Source of the DNA: UBA7887 sp964408735
Lineage (GTDB): Bacteria; Pseudomonadota; Alphaproteobacteria; UBA7887
Length of the DNA: 14,402 bases
NCBI GenBank assembly: GCA_964408735.1
Contig: CAYPAX010000111.1
Span: forward strand, 1 to 14,402
Direction of reading: 5' to 3'
Shown: one piece after another, positions 8,083-14,402 of the stretch
How the letters are laid out: each line of letters opens with the position of its first letter
Numbering within the stretch: position 1 is the first letter of the stretch
Notes under the pieces: generated by a model
Database searches by the model: none
What the model saw: the letters and a program-made list of their open reading frames with translations, nothing else
What the model was told of the DNA's origin: nothing
Position numbers and translations under genes: made by a program

Positions 8083-9927
8083 ATGACATATATTGAGAGC
8101 AAGGCGGCCCCGCGGCTGCCGATCGTCATCGTCGGCCATGTCGACCACGGCAAGTCCACCCTGATCGGGCGCCTGCTGCACGACAGCGACAGCCTGCCCG
8201 AAGGCAAGGTGGAGGCGGTGCGCGAGATGTGCCGGCGCCGCAGCATGCCGTTCGAGTGGGCGTTCCTGATGGATGCCTTCCAGGCCGAGCGCGACCAGGG
8301 CATCACCATCGATACCACGCAGATCCAGTTCCGCACGCCTAAGCGGCCCTATCTCATCATCGATGCGCCGGGGCATCACGAGTTCCTCAAGAACATGATC
8401 ACGGGTGCTGCCAATGCCGCCGCCGCGCTGCTGGTGATCGATGCCGAGGAAGGCGTGCGCGACCAGACGCGCCGCCACGCCACCCTGCTTAGCCTGCTCG
8501 GCGTGCGCCAGCTCGCCGTCGTGGTCAACAAGCTCGACCGCATCGATTTCGACCAAGCGCGCTTTGCCGCCGTGGCCGACGAGGTGCGCGACTATCTCGG
8601 CGAGCTCGGTCTGGAAGCGAGCGCGATCGTCCCGGTATCCGCACGCGGTGGCGACAATGTCGGCAGCGCTAGCGACAAGACGCGCTGGTATGACGGGCCG
8701 ACGGTCCTGCAGTCCCTCGACGGCTTTGCCGCGCGCCCGCAAGCCGACGAGCAGCCGCTGAGGCTTCCGATCCAGGACGTCTACAAGTTCGACGACCGCC
8801 GGCTCATTGCCGGGCGCATCGAGAGCGGGCGTTTGCGCGTCGGCGACGAGCTGGTCTTCGCGCCCGACGACAAGCGCGCCCGCATCGCCAGCATCGAGAC
8901 CTGGAACGTGGCGGTGCCCCAGGTCACGGCAACGGCCGGTCAGTCCGTGGCGCTGACCCTCGACCAGCAGATCTTCGTCGAGCGGGGCGCCATCGCGCAC
9001 GCGCCCGAGGCGGCACCGCTGGCGGCACGGCGCCTGCGCGCGAGGTTGTTCTGGCTCGCCCGCGAGCCCCTGGAGGAAGGGCGCAAGCTGACGCTGAAGA
9101 TCGGCACCGCGCAGCATTCCGTGACGGTGACCACGATCCGCAGCGTGCTCGACATCGAAAGCCTGGAATCGCGGCCCTCCCCGCGCGCGGCACGCAACGA
9201 GATCGCCGAGGTGGTGCTGCAAAGCGACCGGCCGCTGCCCGTCGATGCCCACGGCGACAATGCGGCCACGGGCCGCGGCGTGCTGGTTTCCGAATACGAC
9301 GTGGTCGGCGGTTGCGTCATTCTCGGCGAGGCCGAGCCGGCGGCCGAGCTGCACGCGGTGGCGCATCAGATCGACGCCAGCGCCCGCGCCGCAGCGCAAA
9401 GCCACAGCGGCGGCGTGATCTGGCTCACCGGGCTTTCCGGCGCCGGCAAGTCGACGCTGGCCATGGACCTCGAGGCACGGCTTTTCGGCCGTGGCATCCG
9501 TGCCTTCGTGCTCGATGGCGACAATCTGAGAAAGCGCCTCAGCAGCGACCTCGGCTTCGCGCCCGAGGACCGCGCCGAAAACATCCGCCGTACCGCCGAA
9601 GTGGCGCGCCTGTTCGCCGAAGCGGGCATGGTCGCCGTCGTCGCCCTGATCTCCCCCCTGCGCGACGACCGCGACCGTGCCCGCGCCATCATCGGCGAGG
9701 GCTTCCACGAGGTGCATGTGCGGGCCGGGCTCGAGACCTGCGAGAGCCGCGACCCCAAAGGGCTCTACGCCCGCGCCCGTGCCGGCCGCATCGCCGGCTT
9801 CACGGGCATTGATTCGCCTTACGAGCCGCCGCAGGCGGCGGAGTTGGTGATCGATACCGAAGTCACCTCAATCGCCGCCTGCCAGGAGGCGCTGGCCGCT
9901 TACGTGGAAGGGGCGGTGGCCCTGTGA
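8083..9927 (+). CDS. cysNC: Bifunctional sulfate adenylyltransferase subunit 1 / APS kinase
   Basis: A 614-residue fusion. Residues 1 to about 430 form the translation-factor-like GTPase CysN that drives APS synthesis by CysD: P-loop GHVDHGKST (18-26), RDQGITIDT (70-78), DAPGH (94-98) and NKLD (149-152), followed by beta-barrel domains. The P-loop reads HVDH where E. coli CysN has SVDD. Residues about 437-614 are the CysC kinase that makes PAPS: P-loop GLSGAGKST (450-458), LDGDNLR, SPLRDDR and the FTGIDSPYEPP ending. The layout is that of NodQ/CysNC proteins. I chose ATG 8083, one base after the cysD stop, because it gives the normal short N-terminus; the ribosome binding site is weak, consistent with coupling. 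The frame opens further upstream at 8032, but that lies in cysD. Confidence 0.94.
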   Translation: MTYIESKAAPRLPIVIVGHVDHGKSTLIGRLLHDSDSLPEGKVEAVREMCRRRSMPFEWAFLMDAFQAERDQGITIDTTQIQFRTPKRPYLIIDAPGHHEFLKNMITGAANAAAALLVIDAEEGVRDQTRRHATLLSLLGVRQLAVVVNKLDRIDFDQARFAAVADEVRDYLGELGLEASAIVPVSARGGDNVGSASDKTRWYDGPTVLQSLDGFAARPQADEQPLRLPIQDVYKFDDRRLIAGRIESGRLRVGDELVFAPDDKRARIASIETWNVAVPQVTATAGQSVALTLDQQIFVERGAIAHAPEAAPLAARRLRARLFWLAREPLEEGRKLTLKIGTAQHSVTVTTIRSVLDIESLESRPSPRAARNEIAEVVLQSDRPLPVDAHGDNAATGRGVLVSEYDVVGGCVILGEAEPAAELHAVAHQIDASARAAAQSHSGGVIWLTGLSGAGKSTLAMDLEARLFGRGIRAFVLDGDNLRKRLSSDLGFAPEDRAENIRRTAEVARLFAEAGMVAVVALISPLRDDRDRARAIIGEGFHEVHVRAGLETCESRDPKGLYARARAGRIAGFTGIDSPYEPPQAAELVIDTEVTSIAACQEALAAYVEGAVAL

Positions 9928-10355
9928 GGCGCCTGCTGAGCCTGCCCGTGCAGCCCGCGGTGGTCAGCGGCTGGCAGGCCTGGGACACCCTCGCCGACGA
10001 CCCCGATTCCGTGCTGGTGGATCTGGGCACGGCAGGCACCCCGGACCTGCGCGAGCTCGGCAAAGTGCCTTTGCACGGCGACGCCAAGCCGGCCGATCGC
10101 AGGGCACCCGTCTTCCTGCTCAGCCAGACCGGCAAGACCGCGCGCGAGGTTGCCGCGGACTGGCTGGCTGACGGCTATGACGGCGTTGCCGTGGTCTGGG
10201 AGGGGGCGGCCGGCTGGCAGGCCCTAGGCCTGCCCTGGACGCAGCCGGCGCAATCCCAGATGCCCCAGCAGCAGGGTGAAGCAGGCGAGCACGAAAAGCT
10301 TGTTGATGAACCAGTTGGTGGTCCAGATCGTCCACTCGGGCGCGTCGAGGAATAG
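9924..10355 (+). CDS. Rhodanese-like protein lacking the catalytic cysteine
   Basis: A 143-residue protein starting with GTG that overlaps the cysNC stop (GTGA), so it is probably the last gene of the sulfur operon. Residues about 11-107 follow a rhodanese fold pattern: DSVLVDLG (28-35), VFLLSQTGKTAREVAADWLADGY (63-85, shortened here to its ends VFLLSQ and WLADGY) and EGAAGWQALGLP (93-104). In active rhodaneses the loop reads Cys-x-x-Gly-x-R. Here Ser 67 occupies the cysteine position (LLSQTGKTA), so sulfur transfer by persulfide is not expected; a binding or scaffold role is possible. The last 36 residues (Gln/Pro/Glu-rich) look non-homologous and are antisense to the - strand membrane protein, with a 132-base overlap. 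The true functional end may be near 10245. Confidence 0.6.
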   Translation: MRRLLSLPVQPAVVSGWQAWDTLADDPDSVLVDLGTAGTPDLRELGKVPLHGDAKPADRRAPVFLLSQTGKTAREVAADWLADGYDGVAVVWEGAAGWQALGLPWTQPAQSQMPQQQGEAGEHEKLVDEPVGGPDRPLGRVEE

Positions 10356-10601
10356 CGCCAGCTTGACCACCACGATGGCGATCTCGGCCAGCGAAACGCC
10401 GAGCGCCAGCGCCAGGGTATAGCGCGGCTGCGCCAGCAGCGCCCAGGCCAGCCACAAGTGCGCGACCCACCAGAAATCCCACCAGATGTAGGTCGCGAGC
10501 GGCACGCCTTCGGCCAGGGCATAGGCCATGGGAAAGGCGAACTTGACCGTCACGGTCCAGGCCGCGAGCAGGATCAGGAAGTGGGCGATAAAGCGGATCA
10601 C
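10224..10601 (-). CDS. Hypothetical four-helix membrane protein
   Basis: A 125-residue protein with four hydrophobic segments at about residues 4-26, 38-57, 61-85 and 97-117. The second is rich in Trp and aromatic residues (YIWWDFWWVAHLW, 38-50) and the third contains E73 and K80 inside the membrane span. The C-terminus is basic (LRRLRPGQA), suggesting a cytoplasmic tail. I do not recognise the family. GTG 10601 overlaps the stop of the aldo/keto reductase gene by four bases (GTGA), so the two are translationally coupled and probably work together, for example as membrane partner or electron conduit for the exported Fe-S protein; that is inference. A longer frame upstream (to 11348) is only a shadow of the reductase gene. 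The 3' end is antisense to the rhodanese-like gene. Confidence 0.7.
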   Translation of the reverse strand: MIRFIAHFLILLAAWTVTVKFAFPMAYALAEGVPLATYIWWDFWWVAHLWLAWALLAQPRYTLALALGVSLAEIAIVVVKLALFLDAPEWTIWTTNWFINKLFVLACFTLLLGHLGLRRLRPGQA

Positions 10602-11776
10602 GTGGCGAAGCGGGCGTGCGCATCCGCTGTCAGCGCGGCGATGTCGAGGCCGTGCGGGCAGGCGCCGTGGCAGCTTTTGTGGCTGCAGCTTGCGCAAGCC
10701 CCCGCGCCGCCGTCGAGCGCCGCATAATCCGTGCGCGCCAGGCCCTCGTCGCCATAGTCCGTGGCGTACATGCGCGTGCGCAGCACCTCGGTGATGGCGA
10801 CGTTCTCCGGGCAGGCCTCCGCACAGGCGCCGCAGCCGGGGCGGCAATAGCGCTCTTCCTGCAGGGCCGAATAGCGTGCCAACAAACCAAGGTCGCCGGG
10901 CCGCAGCGCCTGGCCGCCCGAGGCGGCCATGTATTCGTCGATCAGCGCGCGCGTGGTCATCGAGACGATCAGCGAATCCACCCGCGGGCTCGACAGCACC
11001 CAGCGGAAGGCGGCCTGGGAATAGCTGCCGCCGGCGCGCTCGAAGGGCCGCATGTCGTTGAGGCGCGCGCCCATCAGGGTCTTCATGGCGATGACGCCGA
11101 CGCCGTTGGCCCTGGCCTTGTCCAGCACCCGCGGCAGCTCGGGCTGGATCGAGACATAGTGCAACGCGTGTCGTACCTGGGCGGCGAAATCCGGATCCTG
11201 GGCGAAAGTGTAGGCCGCCAGCAGCACGTCGGCGAGGTCGTTGTCGAGCGCATAATCCAGGCACTCGGTGAGTGCCGAGCCGTGGCCCGAGACGCCGCGG
11301 AAGCGGATCTTGCCCTGTTCCTTGGCGCGCTCCGTAAAGGCGTGCCATTCGGGATTGCGCAGGCGCGCCACGCTGTTGACCGAATGCAGGAAATAGATGT
11401 CGAGGTAATCGGTGCGCAAGCGGCGCAGGCTGCCTTCGAGGGATGCCATCATGTCGGCTTGGGAATCGCGTGCCCCGGCCTTGACCTTCGACGCCACCAC
11501 GACGCGGTCGCGCACCCCGGCCAGGCCTTCGCCCATGGCGCTCTCCGCGGCGCCGAAGCGGTAGCCCTCGGCGGTATCGAAATAGCGCACGCCGCGGTCC
11601 AGCGCATGGCGGATCAGCTCCGGGTCCGCCGAGCGGCTCGAGCCGAAGCCGATATCCGAGACCTCGAGCCCCGTCGCACCGAGCGTGACCGTGCCCGTCG
11701 CCGCTGCGGCGGGCCGCGGAACGACCGCGCCGAGCGCCAAGGCGCCAGCGCCGAGAAACTGCCGTCTGTCGAGCAT
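10598..11776 (-). CDS. Tat-exported aldo/keto reductase with two C-terminal Fe-S cluster motifs
   Basis: A 392-residue protein. The N-terminus LDRRQFLGAG followed by an Ala-rich hydrophobic stretch to about residue 27 is a twin-arginine signal, implying folding with cofactors before export to the periplasm. The aldo/keto reductase barrel shows the catalytic set D67, Y72 (DTAEGYRFG), K97 (VVASKVK) and H131 (YFLHS). The C-terminal region has C311-x3-C315-x2-C318-x3-C322-Pro and C361-x2-C364-x4-C369-x3-C373-Pro, enough for two [4Fe-4S] clusters, suggesting electron transfer rather than simple NADPH-dependent reduction. ATG 11776 is preferred over 11791 because GGAGG lies five bases upstream and the Tat signal then starts normally. 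It forms an operon with the downstream membrane protein. The substrate is unknown. Confidence 0.88.
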   Translation of the reverse strand: MLDRRQFLGAGALALGAVVPRPAAAATGTVTLGATGLEVSDIGFGSSRSADPELIRHALDRGVRYFDTAEGYRFGAAESAMGEGLAGVRDRVVVASKVKAGARDSQADMMASLEGSLRRLRTDYLDIYFLHSVNSVARLRNPEWHAFTERAKEQGKIRFRGVSGHGSALTECLDYALDNDLADVLLAAYTFAQDPDFAAQVRHALHYVSIQPELPRVLDKARANGVGVIAMKTLMGARLNDMRPFERAGGSYSQAAFRWVLSSPRVDSLIVSMTTRALIDEYMAASGGQALRPGDLGLLARYSALQEERYCRPGCGACAEACPENVAITEVLRTRMYATDYGDEGLARTDYAALDGGAGACASCSHKSCHGACPHGLDIAALTADAHARFAT

Positions 11777-11857
11777 GATCGCCTCCACCAATTTGTGCCG
11801 AGTCTACGAGCCCGCGCCCGCTTGTTCAATGCGCCCAGCCCGCGCTATTCTCAGGTC
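11777..11857. promoter_or_regulatory. Divergent intergenic region
   Basis: This 81-base gap separates the start of the - strand aldo/keto reductase from the start of the + strand secreted protein, so both promoters should lie in or near it. GGAGG for the - strand gene is at 11782-11786. I could not identify reliable promoter hexamers. Confidence 0.35.
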
Positions 11858-12319
11858 ATGCGGTACGCGCTGACCATGCTCATCGCCCTGCTCGCCCTAA
11901 CGGCCGAGGCCATCGCCTGCGATGAGATGGAAGAGGACCTGGCGAGCTTTCTCGCCGGCCATTACTCGCTGATCGGCCGGGAGCCCCACTTCGGCGCCGC
12001 CTACACCGGTTCCGCGACGCTCAAGGCCGAGGGTTGCCGCCTGACCCTGGTGCGTTGCGTCGGGGACAAGCGCATCGAGGGCACGGCGCGCCTCGACAGG
12101 GCAACGGCAGATGAGATCCCGGTGCTCGAAATCCGCTACCTGGACGGCCCGAAGATCATTCTCGGCATGTTCCTCATCAACGGCGACCTCGACAACTATG
12201 CCCTGCTCGACGGCAAGTGGCTGGTCGGCGAATCCTGGGGCGCCCCCGGCCGCGAGCACTGGTACACCGACCGCGAGGCCGACTTGCACGACGAAGACCC
12301 GCAGCCGGCCTGCGAATAA
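11858..12319 (+). CDS. Hypothetical secreted protein
   Basis: A 153-residue protein with a clear N-terminal signal (MRYALTMLIALLALTAEAIA, then CDEM). Cys 21 directly after AIA gives a poor lipobox, so a soluble periplasmic form is more likely than a lipoprotein. The mature part contains four more Cys or so (C60 and C67 in EGCRLTLVRCVG, and one at the C-terminus), which could form disulfides, and alternates beta-strand-like segments (GSATLKAEGCRLTLVRC, VLEIRYL, IILGMFLI) ending in an acidic tail. I do not recognise the family; a small beta-barrel or lipocalin-like fold is a guess. The open frame runs back through the whole reductase gene on the opposite strand; the ATG at 11858 is chosen because the signal peptide begins there. 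Its TAA stop lies in the inverted repeat of the downstream element. Confidence 0.65.
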   Translation: MRYALTMLIALLALTAEAIACDEMEEDLASFLAGHYSLIGREPHFGAAYTGSATLKAEGCRLTLVRCVGDKRIEGTARLDRATADEIPVLEIRYLDGPKIILGMFLINGDLDNYALLDGKWLVGESWGAPGREHWYTDREADLHDEDPQPACE

Positions 12320-12472
12320 TATTGGTGACAGTTACCTATTAATTCCACAATTATCTGTATTTTTCATTATGTTACAATACCTCCACGCTGAGCTGTTGTT
12401 ATTAGGCGTTAGTAATATATTGAAAATACGGTGAAATATTAGAAATAATAGGTAACTGTCACCAATTTTATT
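12315..12472. mobile_element. MITE-like AT-rich element with 27-base terminal inverted repeats
   Basis: The ends at 12315-12341 and 12446-12472 are inverted repeats of each other with 26 of 27 positions matching (mismatch at 12320/12467); the inner 21 bases are perfect. Each end contains the near-palindrome GGTGACAGTTACC or its complement. The interior is AT-rich and has a second imperfect inverted pair (12357-12374 against 12413-12429), so the whole element could fold into one long hairpin. It encodes no protein. Such size, base composition and structure fit a miniature inverted-repeat transposable element mobilised by a transposase elsewhere. It sits between two convergent genes, and both of their TAA stop codons (12317-12319 and 12470-12468) lie within the repeats. 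No clear target duplication is visible. The folded transcript might also act as a bidirectional terminator. Confidence 0.65.
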
Positions 12473-13154
12473 GGCCCGGCTTCTGGCCGCCGAACAGGGC
12501 CAGGGTCAGATATTGCCAGTGGCAGGAAACCTCGGCGAAACCGATCTCGCTGAGCCATGCCAGCTGGTCGGGCACGGTCGCGGGGTTGTCCTGTTCCGTG
12601 TGTTCCTCGAACCAGCTCATATCGTCATGGCCCTGGGCGGCGACGCCCTGGCGATAGATTTCGTTGTAGCGCGCATCAAGGATCGGGGTCGGCCCCAATA
12701 TCACGTCGCGCAGCAGGAAGATGCCGCCGGGCTTCAGCGCCTCGAAGATCTTGGCGAAGCTTGCGCGCTTGTCCTCGTGGCTGAGGTGGTGCAGGGCGAG
12801 GCTGGAGACCACGACGTCGTAGCCGTCCCCGATCTCGGCCTCGGGGAAGCGGCCTTCGCGCACTTCCGCGCGCTTGCCGAACCTGGCCAGGTTGGCCGCG
12901 GCCTCCTCCAGCATCTCGGGCGAGAGGTCGATGGCCAGCATGGTCGAATTGGGGAAGGCGTCGAGCACGCAGCCGGCGACCACGCCCGTGCCGGTGCCGA
13001 CGTCGAGGGCCTTCAGCGCCGCCTCGCGCGGGTATGGAATGAGGTCGAGCATGAGCCGGTTGATCTCGTGATAGAACGGCACCAGGCGCGGAATGAAATC
13101 CTCGTAGGCTTCCGCCCGGTCGCCGAAAAACTCGCTCGCCTGCTGGTCCCTCAT
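12468..13154 (-). CDS. Class I SAM-dependent methyltransferase
   Basis: A 228-residue Rossmann-fold methyltransferase. Motif I is LDVGTGTGVV (50-59), the acidic residue after strand 2 is D76 in AIDLSPEML, motif IV is YDVVVSSLALHHL (112-124), and post-motif region LKPGGIFLLRD follows. The sequence ends FGGQKPGQ, typical of small-molecule methyltransferases of the Methyltransf_25/11 type. The substrate is unknown. ATG 13154 overlaps the stop of the upstream MetE-like gene (ATGA); earlier in-frame starts lie inside that gene. The coupling suggests a shared pathway, perhaps methyl or sulfur metabolism. The TAA stop falls in the inverted repeat of the adjacent element, which may have supplied it. 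Confidence 0.88.
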   Translation of the reverse strand: MRDQQASEFFGDRAEAYEDFIPRLVPFYHEINRLMLDLIPYPREAALKALDVGTGTGVVAGCVLDAFPNSTMLAIDLSPEMLEEAAANLARFGKRAEVREGRFPEAEIGDGYDVVVSSLALHHLSHEDKRASFAKIFEALKPGGIFLLRDVILGPTPILDARYNEIYRQGVAAQGHDDMSWFEEHTEQDNPATVPDQLAWLSEIGFAEVSCHWQYLTLALFGGQKPGQ

Positions 13155-14317
13155 GTTCCGTCCCACATCCTCTTGCTGGCAATGCCTGCGCCTTCGCTGA
13201 GCGCCGCGAGCTTTGCCCATACCACATCCTCGGCCACGAAGGCATCACCGGCGAGGGTGCTGAAGCCGCAATCGGTCCCTGCCAGGACGCGCTCGCGATC
13301 GCCGACGGCAGCGACGACGCGCGCGAGGCGCTCCGCGATCCATTCGGGGTGCTCGACATAATTGGTGGTGGTGTCGATCAGGCCCGGGATGACCAGCATC
13401 TCCGGCGGCAGGCCCGAGGTCGATAGCGTCTCCACCTCGTGGGCGTGGCGGGGATTGGCGAAGGGCAGGCAGATGGCGCCCGCGCGGGCCTCCGCCATCA
13501 AGGGCAGCACGTCGGCGCAGGCGACATCGTGCACGTGCGGGCTGTTGCGGTTGCCCCAGCAGGCGTGCAGGCGGATCTTGTCGGCCGGGATATCGGCCGT
13601 GGCCTCGTTGATGGCGGCGATGTGCCGCGCCACGAAGCCCTGGAACTCGCCCAGGCTATGGTCCTGGAAGAACGTCGCCCGCTCCATGGCGAGGTCCGGC
13701 GCATCGATCTGCAGCAGATACCCGCGCGCGATTATGGCGTCGTACTCCTTTTTCAGCTCCCGGCTCAGCGCCGTCAGATAGGCGTCGTAGCTGTCGTAGT
13801 GCGCATTGAGCATGGTGGTGGCGACGATGCCGGGCGAGGCGGCGGTCATGAAGACTTCCGCAAAGGCGCCCTCGTGCGCTGTCAGCGCGCGCTCGAAGGC
13901 GTCGCACTCCTGGGCCAGCTCCGCCTCGCCCGCGTAGGCTATCTCGCCCTGCGCTTGCGGCGCGTCCCAGAGCCGCGCCCGGCGCAGACTGTGGTCGGCC
14001 ACCCATTGCCGCCAGAGGGGGAAATTTTTCATATCCAGCGTGATCGGGCGCTCCGACGCCCCGCCATAGCCGCGCATGCGCCGCGCCACATAGGTCGAGA
14101 ACGAGATCCGCGGCATCTCGCCGTCATTGGCGATATCGATGCCGGCGCTGGCCTGGCCCGCGACCACGGCGCCCGTGGCCTCGTCCACCGCCGTCTGGAA
14201 GGCGGCGGCGTCGGGCGTGCCCCCCTGGTCCTGCTCCAGCAGCATCTCGGTCAGCACCGGCCCGCGCGGCAGGCTGCCCATATGGGTGACCAGAAATCGC
14301 TCGTCGCTTCGCTTCAT
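13151..14317 (-). CDS. MetE C-terminal-like (cobalamin-independent methionine synthase family) protein
   Basis: A 388-residue TIM-barrel protein of the UROD/MetE-like superfamily, corresponding to the catalytic half of MetE without the N-terminal half. THMGSLPRG (11-19) is the usual start. Zn ligands are visible as H251 and C253 (RLHACWGNRN) and C350 (GTDCGFST). FANPRHAHEVE (286-296) is a family signature, but the Glu that commonly precedes it is replaced by Pro (CLPFANPRH). Family members include methionine synthases, core enzymes that use other methyl donors, and epoxyalkane:CoM transferase, so the precise substrate is open; thiol alkyl transfer is the expected chemistry. ATG 14317 is preferred because GAGGGGAC lies about seven bases upstream; the frame is open to 14380. 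Translationally coupled to the downstream methyltransferase. Confidence 0.85.
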   Translation of the reverse strand: MKRSDERFLVTHMGSLPRGPVLTEMLLEQDQGGTPDAAAFQTAVDEATGAVVAGQASAGIDIANDGEMPRISFSTYVARRMRGYGGASERPITLDMKNFPLWRQWVADHSLRRARLWDAPQAQGEIAYAGEAELAQECDAFERALTAHEGAFAEVFMTAASPGIVATTMLNAHYDSYDAYLTALSRELKKEYDAIIARGYLLQIDAPDLAMERATFFQDHSLGEFQGFVARHIAAINEATADIPADKIRLHACWGNRNSPHVHDVACADVLPLMAEARAGAICLPFANPRHAHEVETLSTSGLPPEMLVIPGLIDTTTNYVEHPEWIAERLARVVAAVGDRERVLAGTDCGFSTLAGDAFVAEDVVWAKLAALSEGAGIASKRMWDGT

Positions 14318-14402
14318 CGCGTGTCCCCTCTCGTCGGCGGCGCCCAGTCTAGTGGTCCAAATCTGACATATGGTACCCATAGGATCGCCTCTGACGCCGC
14401 CT

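Noticed and set aside
7975..9717. 580-codon - strand open frame opposite cysNC
   Set aside because: Antisense shadow: rich in Ala, Gly, His, Asp and Arg without motifs, while the + strand encodes all GTPase and kinase motifs.
10602..11348. N-terminal extension of the four-helix membrane protein
   Set aside because: Off-frame reading of the reductase gene; the GTG at 10601 in a GTGA overlap is a natural start.
10616..11857. Long + strand frame upstream of the secreted protein
   Set aside because: Antisense to the aldo/keto reductase; only the part from ATG 11858, where a signal peptide begins, looks coding.
12315..12472. A CRISPR repeat or attachment site at the 12.4 kb inverted repeats
   Set aside because: There are only two copies in inverted orientation with no spacers, and no integrase or cas gene nearby; a MITE-like element fits better.

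Overview
The window is GC-rich (apart from two AT-rich islands), with tightly packed genes, many four-base start/stop overlaps and GTG starts. The combination of DUF2849, a DUF934-type protein, a one-polypeptide sulfite reductase of the NirA/CysI type, an APS-reductase-type CysH and a CysN-CysC fusion is typical of Alphaproteobacteria, most like Rhodospirillales and relatives. This placement rests on family recognition and gene order, not on a database search.

Region 1 (1-2307): the start of a secreted subtilisin-like (S8) protease gene breaks off immediately after its catalytic-Asp motif, about 35 bases before an intact AAA+ ATPase gene that has a type II/IV-secretion-like N-terminal domain. 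The join looks like a deletion scar or an assembly chimera.

Region 2 (2345-10355) is an assimilatory sulfate reduction cluster read on the + strand. An Rrf2-family regulator overlaps cysK (cysteine synthase). An AT-rich, palindrome-bearing spacer of about 290 bases follows. Then come a 47-residue small protein, a DUF2849 protein, cysI (sulfite/nitrite reductase), a DUF934-CysH fusion (APS reductase), cysD and a cysN-cysC fusion (ATP sulfurylase plus APS kinase), and finally a rhodanese-like protein without its catalytic cysteine. Together these take sulfate through APS, sulfite and sulfide to cysteine. The regulator beside cysK invites comparison with the CymR-CysK sensor pair of Firmicutes.

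Region 3 (10224-11776, - strand) holds a Tat-exported aldo/keto reductase with eight C-terminal cysteines (probably two [4Fe-4S] clusters), overlapping by four bases a small protein with four membrane segments. The end of that membrane gene is antisense to the end of the rhodanese-like gene.

Region 4 (11858-14402): a small secreted protein on the + strand converges on a two-gene - strand operon, a MetE-C-terminal-like protein followed by a class I SAM methyltransferase. Between the convergent genes lies an AT-rich element of about 158 bases with 27-base terminal inverted repeats (26/27 matching). It looks like a MITE, and its ends contain the stop codons of both flanking genes. Its terminal 13-base near-palindrome (GGTGACAGTTACC) recurs in near-identical form twice in the AT-rich spacer upstream of the cysI operon.

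I saw no rRNA, tRNA, CRISPR array, intact transposase or replication origin.
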